NCBI RefSeq assembly: GCF_902806685.2
Contig: NC_048562.1
Coordinates: 2,562,200 to 2,626,199 of the forward strand
Direction of reading: 5' to 3'
Source: Maniola hyperantus
Taxonomy: Eukaryota > Arthropoda > Insecta > Lepidoptera > Nymphalidae
DNA: 64,000 nucleotides
The translations under genes were made by a program, and so were the position numbers. Below the pieces are notes generated by a model. The model made no database searches, was not told the origin of the DNA, and was given only the letters and a program-made list of their open reading frames with translations. Of the stretch, positions 10,813-22,657 are shown piece after piece. Within the stretch, counting starts at the first letter, position 1. Every line of letters begins with the position of its first letter.

Positions 10813-11341
10813 CGACGGATCTCAGATTTCATCACTATTTTTCTGCGTAAATTACGCTTATGTTATGTACGTCGCAATTATTTTAAGTAATAAAACAATG
10901 GTTCCTACTTCCTGTTAATTAAATCCTTCTCACAAAATATAATATTACTACTTTAGATTTTATCTCTGGTAAAAAAAATATTGTATAAAGTACTTACTAA
11001 CCGACCCGGCGAGCTTTGTACCGCCTTACAATCGATTCTTTTTTTTTTAGTACTTATTCTGCTATAATCGGGACACACCGGGTCAGCCTTCCCGGAACCC
11101 CTCCACTAACACTTAAGCTTTATGGTATGGTATTAAAGTTCAAATTGACTTTTAAGTATTATTACAAATCTTTTGTATGGGAATATAAAAACGTGTTGTT
11201 TTTAGACTTTTTCAGGCAATTTTTTTATTTTTTTCTCCTAGGAATAGGTATTATATAAAAAGAATTAGCGAAATCGGTTCAGCTGTTCTCGAGATTTGCG
11301 CTTAGCAACACATTCAGCGATTCATTTTTATATTATAGAGA

Positions 11342-11582
11342 CAATCAGTACCCATAAATAAATGTAAAAGTGAGTTTGTTTGTTGGTTTATTGGTTTGTT
11401 GGTTTGTCGGTTTGTCCTTTAATCACGTCGCAACGTAGCAACGGATCGAACTGGTTTTTTTTTGCACGGATCAAAGACCAGGAAAGTGAGATAAGCTACT
11501 TTTTATCCCGGAAAATCAAAGAGTTCCCACGGCATTTTGAAAAATCGAAATCCACGCGGACGCAGTCGCGGGCATCATCTAG
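11342..11582 (+). mobile_element. Helitron-like copy (TCCTTCAATCACG family)
   Basis: Has extra TTGGTTTG/TTTGTTGG tandem units near 11,380-11,410 and ends GGGCATCATCTAG. Confidence 0.75.
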
Positions 11583-11635
11583 TTATATTTATATACAAGC
11601 TGATGCCCGCGACTTCGTCCGCGTGGAATTAGGTT

Positions 11636-12258
11636 CTTCTTCTTCTAGTGCCTCTCCATTACTGAAGGTCAGCAGTCAGTTTCTTAAACTTCTCCCTGTC
11701 CATGGCTAGGCGGAATAGTTCTCCGACTGTTTTAATGCCAGTCCACTCCCTGATGTTACGTAGCCATGACTTCTTTCTTCTTCCCACCCCTCTTTTCCCA
11801 GCTATTTTACCCATCATGATTGTCTGCAGCAGGCGGTACCTATTGTGTCGCAAAATATGGCCCAGGTACGAGATCTTACGCTGCTTGATGGTTTTAACTA
11901 ACTCGGTCTTTTTCTGCATCCGGGCAAGAACCTCAGCGTTCTTGCCCGGATACTTGCCGTTGTACTTGCCAGCGTTGGATACTTTAGCCGTCCAGCTTAT
12001 GCGGAGCATCCTGCGATACGTCCACATTTCGAAGGCTTCGATCTTTTTCCGTAAGTCCTCCACTAGGGTCCATGCCTCGCAACCATATAGAACTACGGGC
12101 CAAATGTAGCATTGTAGGAGTCTGATACGGAGTTTTAGAGAAAGTTGGCGACCACAAAGAACTTTCTTCATCTTCATAAATGATGTGCGAGCAATTTCAA
12201 TGCGAACCCGGATGTCAGTGTCACTTTTCCACGAGTCTGTTAGCCATGACCCATGTTA
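11636..12258 (-). mobile_element. 5'-truncated LINE with 11-bp target duplication
   Basis: GGAATTAGGTT occurs at 11,625-11,635 and again at 12,259-12,269, exactly bounding the insert. The minus frame reads LLQCYIWPVVLYGCEAWTL and on to WLRNIREWTGIKTVGELFRL, a reverse-transcriptase C-terminal region. It broke a reverse Helitron-like copy starting at 11,597. Confidence 0.85.
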
Positions 12259-12306
12259 GGAATTAGGTTATTTAAAGTTAACGTAATAAATCGGCCAAAA
12301 TTGTAT

Positions 12307-12410
12307 GGAGATGCGGGGCGATGTGGTGCGGAGCACTGCGGTGCGGTGCGATGCGGTGTGGTGTGCTGCGGTGCGTTGCGGTGCGATGCGTTGCGGTGCG
12401 GTATGGTGAC
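12307..12410. repeat. GC-rich (TGCGG)n-type tandem tract
   Basis: About 100 bp of imperfect GATGCGGTGCGGTGC units. Its base content differs sharply from the rest of the window. Confidence 0.85.
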
Positions 12411-12770
12411 AAATCAACAAGTAAGTACACTTTCTCATTTATAAAATTAGTAAGACAGATGTTAACGTCGAGGCTGTCCAGCTCCTCGACAACACAGACC
12501 TAATACGTAGACTTAAAAGGACTAAGCCTTTTGAGCTAGTGTAGTTATAGTAAAAGTGTAGTGCTAGTGCAATTTAAAGAACACAAGAACAAAGTGTCTT
12601 CTAATAATGACTCATAACTATAAACTAAGAAGTCAAAGGACCGATTCTTAGGTATAAGTACGTTTATAAGTTTAGGTTAATATAATATTAGGTACTCATT
12701 AGCCTTTCTCATAGGCTAGATTGTAATGACAGTAAAGTACCTGTTCTCAGCACTTTATGATATTAAAAAA

Positions 12771-13213
12771 ACCGGCCAAGTGCGAGTCAGGCTCGCACAA
12801 TGAGGGTTCCGTACTGCAGTCGTATTTTTTCGACATTTTGCACGATAATTCAAAAACTATGATGCATAAAAATAAATAAAAATCTGTTTTAGAATGTACA
12901 GGTAAAGACCTTTCATATGATACCCCACTTCATATAGTCACTTACTTGGAAAGTTGAAAATACTAATTATTAGTTCATGACCGCAATTTTTTTTTTTGTG
13001 TGATCCAACCCTAAATTCGCGGTTTTCAGATTTTTCCCCAAATGTCAGCTATAAGATCTACCTACCTGCCAAATTTCATGATTCTAGGTCAACGGGAAGT
13101 ACCCTGTAGGTTTCTTGACAGACAGACAGACAGACAGACAGACACACAGACAGACAACAAAGTGATCCTATAAGGGTTCCGTTTTTCCTTTTGAGGTACG
13201 GAACCCTAAAAAA
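12771..13213 (+). mobile_element. GTTCCGTAC element, full length
   Basis: About 440 bp with both inverted subterminal blocks, a CAGA tandem near 13,115 and the 3' hairpin. Confidence 0.85.
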
Positions 13214-13214
13214 G

Positions 13215-13640
13215 TAAGATAGATTATAAACATTGTAACTATCTTATCAACAACAAAATTATCGCATAAGCCTCAAAACTATTTTCTTCGAATCATCTAA
13301 TTAGTTATTAACTATATCATTATCTGACTTTATCATTTACCATACAGGTTTATTTAATGTTCATGTAGGATCTGATTCCATGGACGCCGGGTGCTTGTGA
13401 TCGGTATAACAACTAAACACCACGGGGTGAGGCTCTTTTCATGTCCCCAGGGTATAATATTATATATAATAATACTAATATACTAACGATACATATTTTT
13501 AAAACGATAATCAAATAATATACTAACTATTATAATGAAACGACTTGTACGGATTTTATCGCGGTAGTAAAGTAATGAGTGAAATTTGCGTAATCGTTAG
13601 AAAACAATAATCGAATCATTTGTAAATATATAAGAATCTA
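13215..13640. other. Non-coding, no feature seen
   Basis: AT-rich sequence between two copies of the GTTCCGTAC element. Confidence 0.4.
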
Positions 13641-13647
13641 TCTAAAA

Positions 13648-14064
13648 ACCGGCCAAGTGTGAGTCAGGCTCGCGCAATGAGGGTTCCGTACAACAGTCGT
13701 ATTTTTTCGATATTTTGCACGATAATTCAAAAACTATGATGCATAAAAATAAATAAAAATCTGTTTTAGAATGTACAGGTGAAGACCTTTTATGTGATAC
13801 CCCACTTGATATAGGCACTCACTTCGAAAGTTGAAAATACTAATTATTATTGACCACAATTTAATTTTTTTTGTGTGATCTAACCCTAAATTCACGGTTT
13901 TCAGATTTTTCCCCAAATGTCAGCTATAAGATCTACCTACCTGCCAAATTTCATGATTCTAGATCAACGGGAAGTACCCTGTAGGTTTCTTGACAGACAG
14001 ACAGACAACAAAGTAATCCTATAAGGGTTCCGTTTTTCCTTTTGAGGTACGGAGCCCTAAAAAC
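13648..14064 (+). mobile_element. GTTCCGTAC element, full length
   Basis: Close to the copy at 12,771 in the same orientation, with a shorter CAGA tandem. Confidence 0.85.
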
Positions 14065-14431
14065 ACTTAAAATCACCCTTACTTTGAGGTAGGTTATTAT
14101 AGGTAATGTGGCAACACTGGAAAACATCGCTGCCAACATAACATTTGTTGAAACGATCTATAGTCCATACAAGAGAAATAATATATCCATCAGTGGACTT
14201 CTATGATGATGATGGTAATTGGACCCGTGACCTCCTACTTATAAGACCACAACTGTCACATTGAGCCAGCGAGGTCGTTAAAACGTCTACTGACATTTTT
14301 ATTTACCTAGTCCGTAACTTTTCAACGAGTTTTTTTTCCGAGGTAAACTTACAATTCACAATTTAAGTTCGCAGCACACAGTAAGCGACGAAGACAATAT
14401 TATTATGTCTCTCCTGAATGTTGTAATAGGT

Positions 14432-14638
14432 ATCTAAATACATAAAAGGAAAAGGTGACTGACTGACTGACCGACTGACTGATCTATCAACGCACAACTA
14501 AAACTACTGGACGGATCGAGCTAAAATTTAGCATGCAGATAGCTATTATGACGTAGGCATCCGCTGAAAAGGATTTTTGAAAATTCAACCCCTAAGGGGG
14601 TGAAATATTGGTTTGAAACTTGTGTAATCCAGTAGTAT
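14432..14638 (+). mobile_element. Helitron-like copy (GACT family), first of a tandem pair
   Basis: Lies head to tail with the next copy, both ending GTCCAGTAGTATAAG instead of the usual CGCGGACG hairpin, so this is a sub-family. Confidence 0.7.
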
Positions 14639-14643
14639 AAGTT

Positions 14644-14864
14644 AGTCTAAATATATAAAAGGAAAAGGTGACTGACTGACTGACTGACTGAATGACTGAC
14701 TATCAACGCACAGCTCAAACTACTGGACGGATCGAGCTAAAATTTTGCATGCAGATAGCTATTATGACGTAGGCATCCGCTAAAAAGGATTTTTAAAAAT
14801 TCAACCCCTAAGGGGCTGAAATAGGGGTTTGAAACTTGTGTGGTCCAGTAGTATAAGCTAGTTA
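14644..14864 (+). mobile_element. Helitron-like copy (GACT family), second of a tandem pair
   Basis: Begins TCTAAATATATAAAAGG and ends AAGCTAG followed by T. Confidence 0.72.
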
Positions 14865-14877
14865 AAAATAAAATTCA

Positions 14878-15265
14878 TTTGCTCGTAATTCAATACGTTT
14901 TTATAATAAGCTTCCAGAAGACAGTCTCTCAACAAGTTCAAAGTTTTCATAAAACGTAAACTAATTGAAAAACCCTATTACAATATAAAGGATTATTTAA
15001 ATGATAAGCAAGCTTGGGAATGAGTTGCTTAACGGCTTTGTGATAGTTCTAATAAGTTTCAATAATTTTGTAACGTGGTGATAGTAAAAAGAATACCCGG
15101 CTGAGTTTGTTGTGGGCTCTTCTCAGGCCTGGGCGCGTTTGGAACCCTCGTAGCTTTAGTTTTAAGTTTGCTTTATAATTATCACCACTATATCTTACAA
15201 ATCCAACATCTGACCATCAAAAAGAGTAATTTATTACCTATTTTGAATAAATCATTTGACTTTGA
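14878..15265 (+). mobile_element. LINE 3' end with (TTTGAC)n tail
   Basis: A frame near the start resembles the LINE C-terminus, followed by a 3' tail ending TGACTTTGACTTTGACTTTG. The same family is at 39,390 and 51,588 in reverse. Confidence 0.7.
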
Positions 15266-15465
15266 CTTTGACTTTGAATTATATCGTGCAGTTACGCTGT
15301 CTGTTTATTTAAGACCTTATACAGGTTATTATACAGAAATTATACTTTAAAATGGTTTATAACAGTTTGCGAGTAAACATAAAGACGAAAGGACGCGTGA
15401 GTAGAAATATTTTTTTTTTATATAATTTAAATAATCATCCTTGTCATCACTAGGTAGTAGGTACC

Positions 15466-15615
15466 CATATTATAAATGCGAAAGTTGTGTTTGTTTGTTG
15501 GTTTGTCCTTCAATCACGTCGCAACGGAGCAACGGATCGACGTGATTATTTGCATGGGTATAATTAAAGACCTGGAGAGTGACACAGGCTACTATTTATC
15601 CCGGAAAATCAGACA
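15466..15615 (+). mobile_element. Helitron-like copy, 3' truncated
   Basis: Stops after CCCGGAAAATCAGA. It lies about 220 bp upstream of the AIG1-family start codon. Confidence 0.65.
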
Positions 15616-15837
15616 TAAATCACCGGAAAAAAACGTAATAACAATTTTTGATTTTGATTCGGTGGTTGTTTACGGAACTCTGGTTATGCAAAGGGCTTAT
15701 CCGGTTTTATAAATTGTGACTATTTGTAGATTTACATTAAAGTTAACTCATATAATTTCAGGTTAGTTCAGTTATATATTAAGGCCACAGAAACCGGTGA
15801 CAATTTCTCTTCTTAGTTCAACAATCGACATCACAAA

Positions 15838-16886
15838 ATGGGGTAAGTTAAAAAAAAACTTTAATATTTCTTCAGCCTCTCTGGCGTAGTGTTGACCGCC
15901 TGTGGTCTTAGGCCGACCATACACGGACTGCTCGAGCGGTTAGCCAGTGATCAACATACACGGACCGCTCGAGCAGTCAGAGTCAACAGCTTGACCGCCC
16001 AATCGCCCGAAGCAGTTGCAACTGCTTGAGCGGTTCGTGGCTATGGCTGGTCTTATAAGTTGGAGGTTCCAGATTCAATTCCTACCAGGGGTTATTTGGG
16101 AAATTATTATTTCTCACTTATAAAAGGCCGTACCGGCTCACTGCAGAGCACGGGTCACCTCTCAAAGTGAGAAGGGGTTTGGCCGTAGTCTAGCACGCTG
16201 GCCAAGTGCAGACTTCACACACCTTTGAGAACATTATGGAGAACTCTCAGGCATGCAGGTTTCCTCACGATGTTTTCTTTCACAGTTAAAGCAAGTGATA
16301 TTTAATTACTTAAAACGCACATAACTCCGAAAAGTTAGAGGTGCGTGCCCGGGATCGAACCCCCGACCTCCGATTAGGAGGCGGACATCCTAATCACTAG
16401 GTTATCACAGCATAATATTTCAGTAGGCAAATATTTGGTACTGATTCGCGCCGCGACTTTGTCCGCGTGGATTTAGGTTTTAAAATGTCCCGTGGGAACT
16501 GCTTGATTTTTCAGGATAAAAATTTTCAGAAAAAAAGGAGCGGCCGAGTGCAAGTCAGGCTCGCACAACGAGGGTTCCGTACTACAGTCATATTTTTTCG
16601 ACATTTTGCACGATAATTCAAAAACTATGATGCATAAAAATCAATAAAAATCTGTTTTAGAATGTACAGATGAAGACCTTTCATATGATATCCCACTTGA
16701 TATAGTTCTCTTACTTCAAAATTGAAAATACTAATTATTAGTGCATGACCACAATTTAAATTTTTTTGAGTGATGTGACCACAAGTTCACGGTTTTCAGA
16801 TTTTTCCCCGAATGTCAGCTATAAGATCTACCTACCTGCCAAATTTCATGATTCTAGGTCAACAGGAAGCACCCTGTAGGTTTCTT

Positions 16887-16921
<35 letters not shown>

Positions 16922-19900
16922 GGACAACAAAGTGATCCTATAAGGGTTCCGTTTTTCCTTTTGAGGTACGGAACCCTAAAAAAACTCAACCCTGTAAAAA
17001 AATCAACTCTCTATTTATTATGGTTCATGAGATACAGCCCGTTGACAGACTGACGCACGGATGAACAGATGGACGGACGGACGGAGGCTTAGTAATAGAA
17101 TGGTCCCATTAGCACCTTTCGAATACGGAACTCTAAAGAACTGTTATTTTGAAATCACAAAAAGTTCCGTTTCATTTATTTGTAAAATATGTATAAATTA
17201 ACATATCAAAATACTAATAGAAAGAGAGCCTGTGAGGGCCAGACGTTCGTTATTTTATAAAAGTTGAAAGTTTCGTTATGCATTGCCAGACATCGTCGCA
17301 ACCGCCTGCCAGACGCTCTTAAAGTTTAATAAATTGTTAAAGTTTAGAGTGTCTGGCAGGGGGGTTGCCACGACACTAAGCACGTGGCGTTATTTTTAAT
17401 ACTATTTATTCCAAAGAAAATGTAACAGAACATTTTACTTTACTTTACTGACATTATATGACGAAAGGGTTTATACATCTTTGTAACCTGTTATCTCCCA
17501 AAGCCACCATGATCCAAACTTCATAATCGCTAATCGTTCCTCCCTGTGTTAGTGACAATACGCAGAGGAACTTTCAACTTTTATAAAATAACGAAGATCT
17601 GGCACGCACTGGCTCTTAGTCCATAATTATAAAGTTTGTGTTTCGCCTTGTCTGAAGGACGAGAAGGTCAACTGCCCGCTCTTTTAGATGTCCTCATTTA
17701 TATTTACTTTATTATATTTTATAGCCACTATTAGATACAATTATTATCATTGTAAGTGTTCCGCATCTCTAGAAAAAAAACCGGCCAAGTGCGAGTCAGA
17801 CTCGCGCACCGAGGGTTCCGTACTACTGTCGTATTTTTTCGACATTTGGTACGATAAATCAAAAAATAACAATCTGTTTTAGAATGTACAGGTGAAGACC
17901 TTTCATATGATATCCCACTTGATATAGTTATCTTACTTCGAAAATTGAAAATACTAATTATTAGTTTAAGACCACAATTTGATTTTTTATTTACCACCTT
18001 GGTACCCACTTAGTATATTAATCTTACTTTGAAAGTTGAAAATACTAATATATTTATTTGTGTGATGTAACCTCATATTCACGGTTTTCAGATTTTTCCC
18101 CTTATCTCTGCTATAAGACCTACCTACCTGCCAAATTTCATGATTCTAGGTCAACGGGAAGTACCCTCTAAGTTTCTTGACAGACAGACAGACAACAAAG
18201 TGATCCTATAAGGGTTCCGTTTTTCCTTTTGAGGTACGAAACCCTAAAAAGGAACCTTCGTTGCTTGCCTATCTGTCGTGTCTGTCAATTCAAGGAAACC
18301 AAAACCTATAGAGTACTTCCCGTTGACCTAGAACCATGAAAATTGGCTGGTAGCAATGTTCACGAACAAATAATATGTTTACTAAATCACATCATAGATG
18401 GCGCTGTCCGTCTTAACCTTGCAGCGCTGACCTTCAAACTCTGCCACTATTTTCTTTTTGTTGCTTGTTTTGACCTAATTGTTATTTTAATTCCAAGAAA
18501 CTTCGAAATTGAAACAAAACCAGCCCCTTCGGCGGTGTTACCACTAGATTACAACATGGGGGTGTTCAAGGGGCGGACCAACAAATTCCTGAAATTTCTG
18601 ATACCGCAAATATGTTCACGAGCGGCGGTAATCACTTAACATCAGGTGACCCGCTAGCTCGTTTGCTATTTTTTTTAATGCATTGATTTAATTGGATTTT
18701 GGTTTTTTTTCAGTGCAGTAACCTACCATGTCCACTGTCGAATATTAGGCAGTATAATAGCTCTATTACTGCACACTGGCAACAGTCTGGCAATGTTCCT
18801 TGCAATGAGAGGTGATATACTCAAAGACCCCGACATAGCTAACCTGCAGGCCACTCAGTTCAAGTATATGACTATATGGAATGTGGTAAGAAATACTAAA
18901 TTTATATTTCAGTTTAGGTAATTTAGCTTATGTGCATGAGAACCTGAAAAATTCGGTCGAATACCGCTGCCTACAAACTTTGAACCATTATCTTATACAA
19001 ATAGGCGCGGTATTCCTCTCCAATTTCGGTATTTAAAAAATCGCTACCCACAAAAGTCTTCCACTGTCTGATATGAATGTAGGTGGCATACCATAGTCAC
19101 TGTAGCAGTGTAAGCAGTATTATAGCTCTATTTTTGCACTGCAACAACGGTATAGCAATGTGTGCGATGAATGGTGACATAGACCTAGACATAGCTAACC
19201 TGCAGGACACTCACTCGAAATATATAAATATAGTAAGAAGCAAACAGACCCATACGCTTAGAACAGAATTTTAATCCCAGTTGAGAAAAAATTGCTATTG
19301 CATGAAAACGTGAAAAAATTTATCATCAACTATAATAGAATAGAATAGAATATGTTTTTATTCAAGTAGACTTTTTACAAGCTCTTTCGAATCGTCGGGT
19401 AGTTTTAATTTACCACTGGTTCGGAATGCCATTCCTACCGAGAAGAACCAGCAAGAAACTCGGCGGTTGCTCTTTTTAATTTTAATTTTACAATTTACAA
19501 TGTTATTATACCATACTATACAAGTCATTGCAGCCCCGTGCATTGCTGGAGCGAGTCAAATCCAAGCTTTTTTATCATTTATATAGTCTTTGACTGTATA
19601 ATATGCTTTTTTTAGGAGTATACTTTTAACACATCTTTTAAACTTGTGTAAAGGCAAGTCTAAAATTGTTTGTAGAATTTTATTATAAAATATTACACTC
19701 ATTCCCACAAATGACTTTCCCACCTTCCAGAGGCGGAGCGCAGGAGTAGCTAGCTTATTTTTATTTCTTGTTTGCCTATCATGGAGATCACTGAATTTTT
19801 TGTAACTGTGAATGTTTTGTCGTACAAAAATTATATTATTATTGTAAATATATTGGGAAGCTACTGTAAGAATACCTATTTCCTTAAATATCTCTCGTAG

Positions 19901-22469
19901 GGAATCGTGCGGTTTTAAATTATAAATTGCACGTATTGCCCTTTTTTGTAATACGAAAATTTTCCCAATATCTGCCGCTTTACCCCATAGCAAGATTCCG
20001 TAAGACATAATACTGTGGAAATAGGCCATAAAGTATAAAAGTTGAACCATTATCACACCGACGAAATTAATTCCACTATCTGGCATCAATGTAGGTGCTA
20101 TACCACAATAGCCAAAGACACCCATACACTGACATTATTTAAAATCCCATATATCCAGCTGTGGTATAGAAAAGCAATCTACCTGAACAAATAAGGTTCT
20201 CTTGCATAACAATTACTTGAAAAAACTTCGTACGTCTTTTCAGTTTGAGTTCCTAAATATTGATTAATTTTTAATTTTTTTTCAGGCCTTCCAAATGATT
20301 TATTCAGTAATGAATTTAGTCTGTGATATACCTTTAGTACTGAAAGTCAAAGAAGAATCTTCAAGTGTAATTTATTATTTGAAATATTTAAGGAAATATA
20401 GAAAAATACTTTTCGGGGCAGTCATTTTTCCCACCGGTGTTGTAAGTGAAATATCTTTTTATTTCTCATATTCATAATCGTTGACTGAGTAGCATCCACA
20501 TGCTACGTTCTTGCGCCGCCAGAACATTGCACTGGTTTAACATTTAAAGTAATTTTTAAATTACATATTTACTAATAATAACTCTCATGTATTTAATTAT
20601 TTCTTTGCTTCCAGGCGGTGTTCACAGTATTCTGGCCAATCTACCTCTACAACAGAGAGCTGATCTTCCCTGCGTACATAGATAAGGCTTTAAGCCATAC
20701 ATCTAATCAGATTATGCATACTGCAATCCTACCCATTGCTCTATGGGAACTACTTTTCCAGCCGAGAAGCAAGCCTAGCTCTCACGTGGTATATCTTGCT
20801 CATATGGCTGCGATATACTTTTCTTACTTAATAGTGTAAGTATATAAGTACTATAAAAAATAAAAATACTTTTTTTCACTAAGACTCCATAAATAAGACT
20901 AAATAAATACATAGCTTAGATTTTAAGGAGCATTGCAGTGTTACCTAATTAAAAGTACTTTTAGTACCATTACTGATCTAACTTTCTAACTGAAATTGTA
21001 TATTTATAATGTTTGTTGGTACTCCATAAGCCTATATACTAAAAACATAGGTTTATGTTTATATGCTATGCTAACTTTATAAATATATCAGTAGTTAAAT
21101 AAACTATCGAGGTAAAGACCATTTTAAATCTGGCTTAGCATTTTATGGGGTAAATAAAGTAATAAATGTCAATTAACATAATATACTAAGTAAATGATGT
21201 AATAATAATTCAATTTACATAATAACGCAAAGTTTAAGGTGAGTAGGTATTACTGAGCTAGTTGTGATCATTATGAAGTACCTTCAGAATAATATTAAAA
21301 TAGTTCAGTTGTTGATAACTGAACTTTATCTTATAAAAATATAACCTTTACCTTATAAAGCCTATCACTTCAACATCGGTACATATCTCAACTTCATTCT
21401 CTCATATTTTTTCAACCTTTGGAAGGAAAATTTGTATTTGCCTTTGCAATTGTGCATTGTAAGGTCTACATCTCCTGAGGATGCTCCGGTGTCAGGGCGA
21501 AACGTGCGTCGAGTGTGTTTGGGATTTGTGTGGTGCTGCGTGGTGGTGGTGCGTACTGCTTGCCTGGTGGCTGCTTCTTCCTGCATGTTTAGCAGTGGGA
21601 GGGCGGGCGTTGCATTTCGCATGCTGCATGTTGCACCATACAGATTCGACCTGTTTCAGCGGATTATAGTGAATTAAGCTTTTGGTTCATTGTATATCAT
21701 GGACTTCCGCAAAGTAACGCCTATACAACGTTTGTATTTGTCTTATTATTTTATGTTTTAATGTAAATTACGATCATTATTTCCTTAAAATTAACTTTTT
21801 GTAATTATTCTTTCATTGGTACCGTATCTTGTTTGAATCAAGGTATTGTACAAGGAAGTAGCACATTATAGTATCACCTTGTATTATCAATATCAATGTT
21901 ATTATTTAACTAGTGAGACACCTGGCTACACTCGGTTGAGATTTTTAAAAGTCCTTTCTTGGGAGATGATAAAAAGTTACTGATTTGACTAGTTGTCAAA
22001 TACCGGATTGTCCATTAAAATATTGCGTACGAGGTGCACTCTGACCGTCGGAGCAAGTATCAGCTCTGGCATACGGTTAGGACACTTATGTCGCATAGGC
22101 ATGAATCCATTGAAGAATCACCAGGTAGTGTAGGTCTTAGCTAGTTTTTCTCATGTTTTTCAAAATATCCCAACACGTATTTGAAGCAGGACGTCCAAGT
22201 TTTTCTTTTTAGTGATATTTTTCCTATAAATTCAAAATATCCCTACAAGGTACATTATTTCCCTTATTTGTTTCAGATTATTCACCAACTACGCCGAACG
22301 AGGTACATGGCCTTATCCCATATTCAGCCAAATCTATGGTACCATATACTTCCCCCTGATCATAACAGCGTTGGGTGTTCTATACGTCCTCCTATATTCA
22401 GTACAATGGCCCCTCACATCCTTGATATATAATACGAATTCTTGTAAACAAACTAAAAAGAGAGGATGA
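15838..22469 (+). CDS. AIG1/ADTRP-family membrane hydrolase, complete, five exons, 248 aa
   Basis: Exons are 15838-15842 (ATG GG only), 18714-18885, 20286-20441, 20615-20835 and 22277-22469 (stop TGA). They total 747 nt, and every junction is GT-AG in consistent phase. Predicted residues 10-30, 55-80, 100-120, 150-185 and 205-230 are hydrophobic and probably membrane segments. The family catalytic pair is present: T55 in KYMTIW and H146 in NQIMHT. They are 91 residues apart, as in human AIG1 (T43/H134, from memory). The protein should hydrolyse lipid esters in an internal membrane; this is inferred from family. The gene is divergent from the paralogue ending at 5233, about 10.6 kb away. The first exon encodes just Met-Gly, so the start depends on a short exon with a strong GTAAGT donor. 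Intron 1 (2.9 kb) is nearly all repeats, and intron 2 holds a dead copy of exon 2. Confidence 0.88.
16085..16415 (-). mobile_element. tRNA-derived SINE family 2, reverse
   Basis: B box seen as GGGATCGAACCCCCGACC and A-box part as ACTAGGTTATCACA. The body contains GGAGAACTCTCAGGCATGC. Confidence 0.8.
16540..16984 (+). mobile_element. GTTCCGTAC element, full length
   Basis: In intron 1 of the plus-strand AIG1-family gene. A diverged 3' fragment of the same kind follows to 17,135. Confidence 0.82.
17225..17626. mobile_element. Long-TIR DNA element, about 400 bp
   Basis: Left arm contains TTATTTTATAAAAGTTGAAA, right arm TTTCAACTTTTATAAAATAA and GGCACGCACTGGCTCTTAGT. Each arm is roughly 100 bp. 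Confidence 0.75.
17780..18249 (+). mobile_element. GTTCCGTAC element, with internal partial duplication
   Basis: The block CTTACTTCGAAAATTGAAAA recurs about 90 bp on as CTTACTTTGAAAGTTGAAAA. A short reverse fragment follows at 18,260-18,345. Confidence 0.78.
18505..18665 (+). mobile_element. LINE C-terminal fragment
   Basis: Reads AVLPLDYNMGVFKGRTNKFL and then TAATCACTTAACATCAGGTG, as in the longer copies at 58,935 and 62,522. Confidence 0.75.
19084..19235 (+). pseudogene. Dead tandem copy of AIG1-family exon 2
   Basis: The translation VAYHSHC...IIALFLHCNNGIAM, then DIANLQDTHSKYINI, parallels real exon 2 (VTYHVHC...IIALLLHTGNSLAM...IANLQATQFKYMTI). A TAG acceptor and GTAAG donor are still present. 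It is about one codon shorter at the 5' end and its phase no longer fits exon 1, so splicing to it gives an early stop. The catalytic Thr has become Asn. Flanking intron sequence was copied too. A third, internally deleted remnant starts near 20,085. Confidence 0.8.
19330..20045 (-). mobile_element. 5'-truncated LINE, reverse transcriptase C-terminal part
   Basis: The minus frame reads YFHSIMSYGILLWGKAADIG, then KRAIRAIYNL and on to LKKAYYTVKDYINDKKAW; the element ends in an (ATTCT)n tail at 19,330. It was inserted into the duplicated AIG1-family intron sequence. The first 28 or so residues of the open frame come from the host intron, not the LINE. Confidence 0.8.
20073..20130 (+). pseudogene. 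Remnant of a third exon-2 repeat unit, internally deleted
   Basis: The bases leading into the dead exon copy (TATGAATGTAGGTGGCATAC near 19,073) recur here in slightly altered form. They are followed directly by the sequence that normally comes after that exon (ACCCATACGCTTAG-like), so most of the exon is missing. Confidence 0.55.
20840..21450. other. AT-rich intron 4 sequence, no feature seen
   Basis: No repeat family or frame recognised. Confidence 0.4.
21455..21720 (-). mobile_element. Unnamed repeat, uninterrupted copy
   Basis: Inverse of the repeat at 8,550-9,020, without the SINE. Confidence 0.75.
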
Positions 22470-22519
22470 ATCGTTAGATTGTTTTATTAATTATACCCAT
22501 AACAGTCCGTTCACATAGA

Positions 22520-22612
22520 TAGTACGCGACTGATCGAGATGGAAATCGGAGTATGAGGCGAGGCGTTCCCTCCCCGATTGTCATCTCGACCTGTCGTAGA
22601 CTATACACATCT
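22520..22612. mobile_element. MITE, GACAGGT-GAGATGGCAAT terminal family, short copy
   Basis: TAGTACGCGACTGATCGAGATG and its inverse, about 90 bp, lying in the predicted 3' UTR of the AIG1-family gene. Confidence 0.75.
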
Positions 22613-22651
22613 GTCAGATTCTCAGAGACGATTTGTTTGTGGCGCGCTACA

Positions 22652-22657
22652 AATAAA
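22652..22657 (+). terminator. Candidate polyadenylation signal of the plus-strand AIG1-family gene
   Basis: AATAAA 183 bases after the TGA. The predicted 3' UTR would include the palindromic MITE at 22,520-22,612. Confidence 0.5.
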
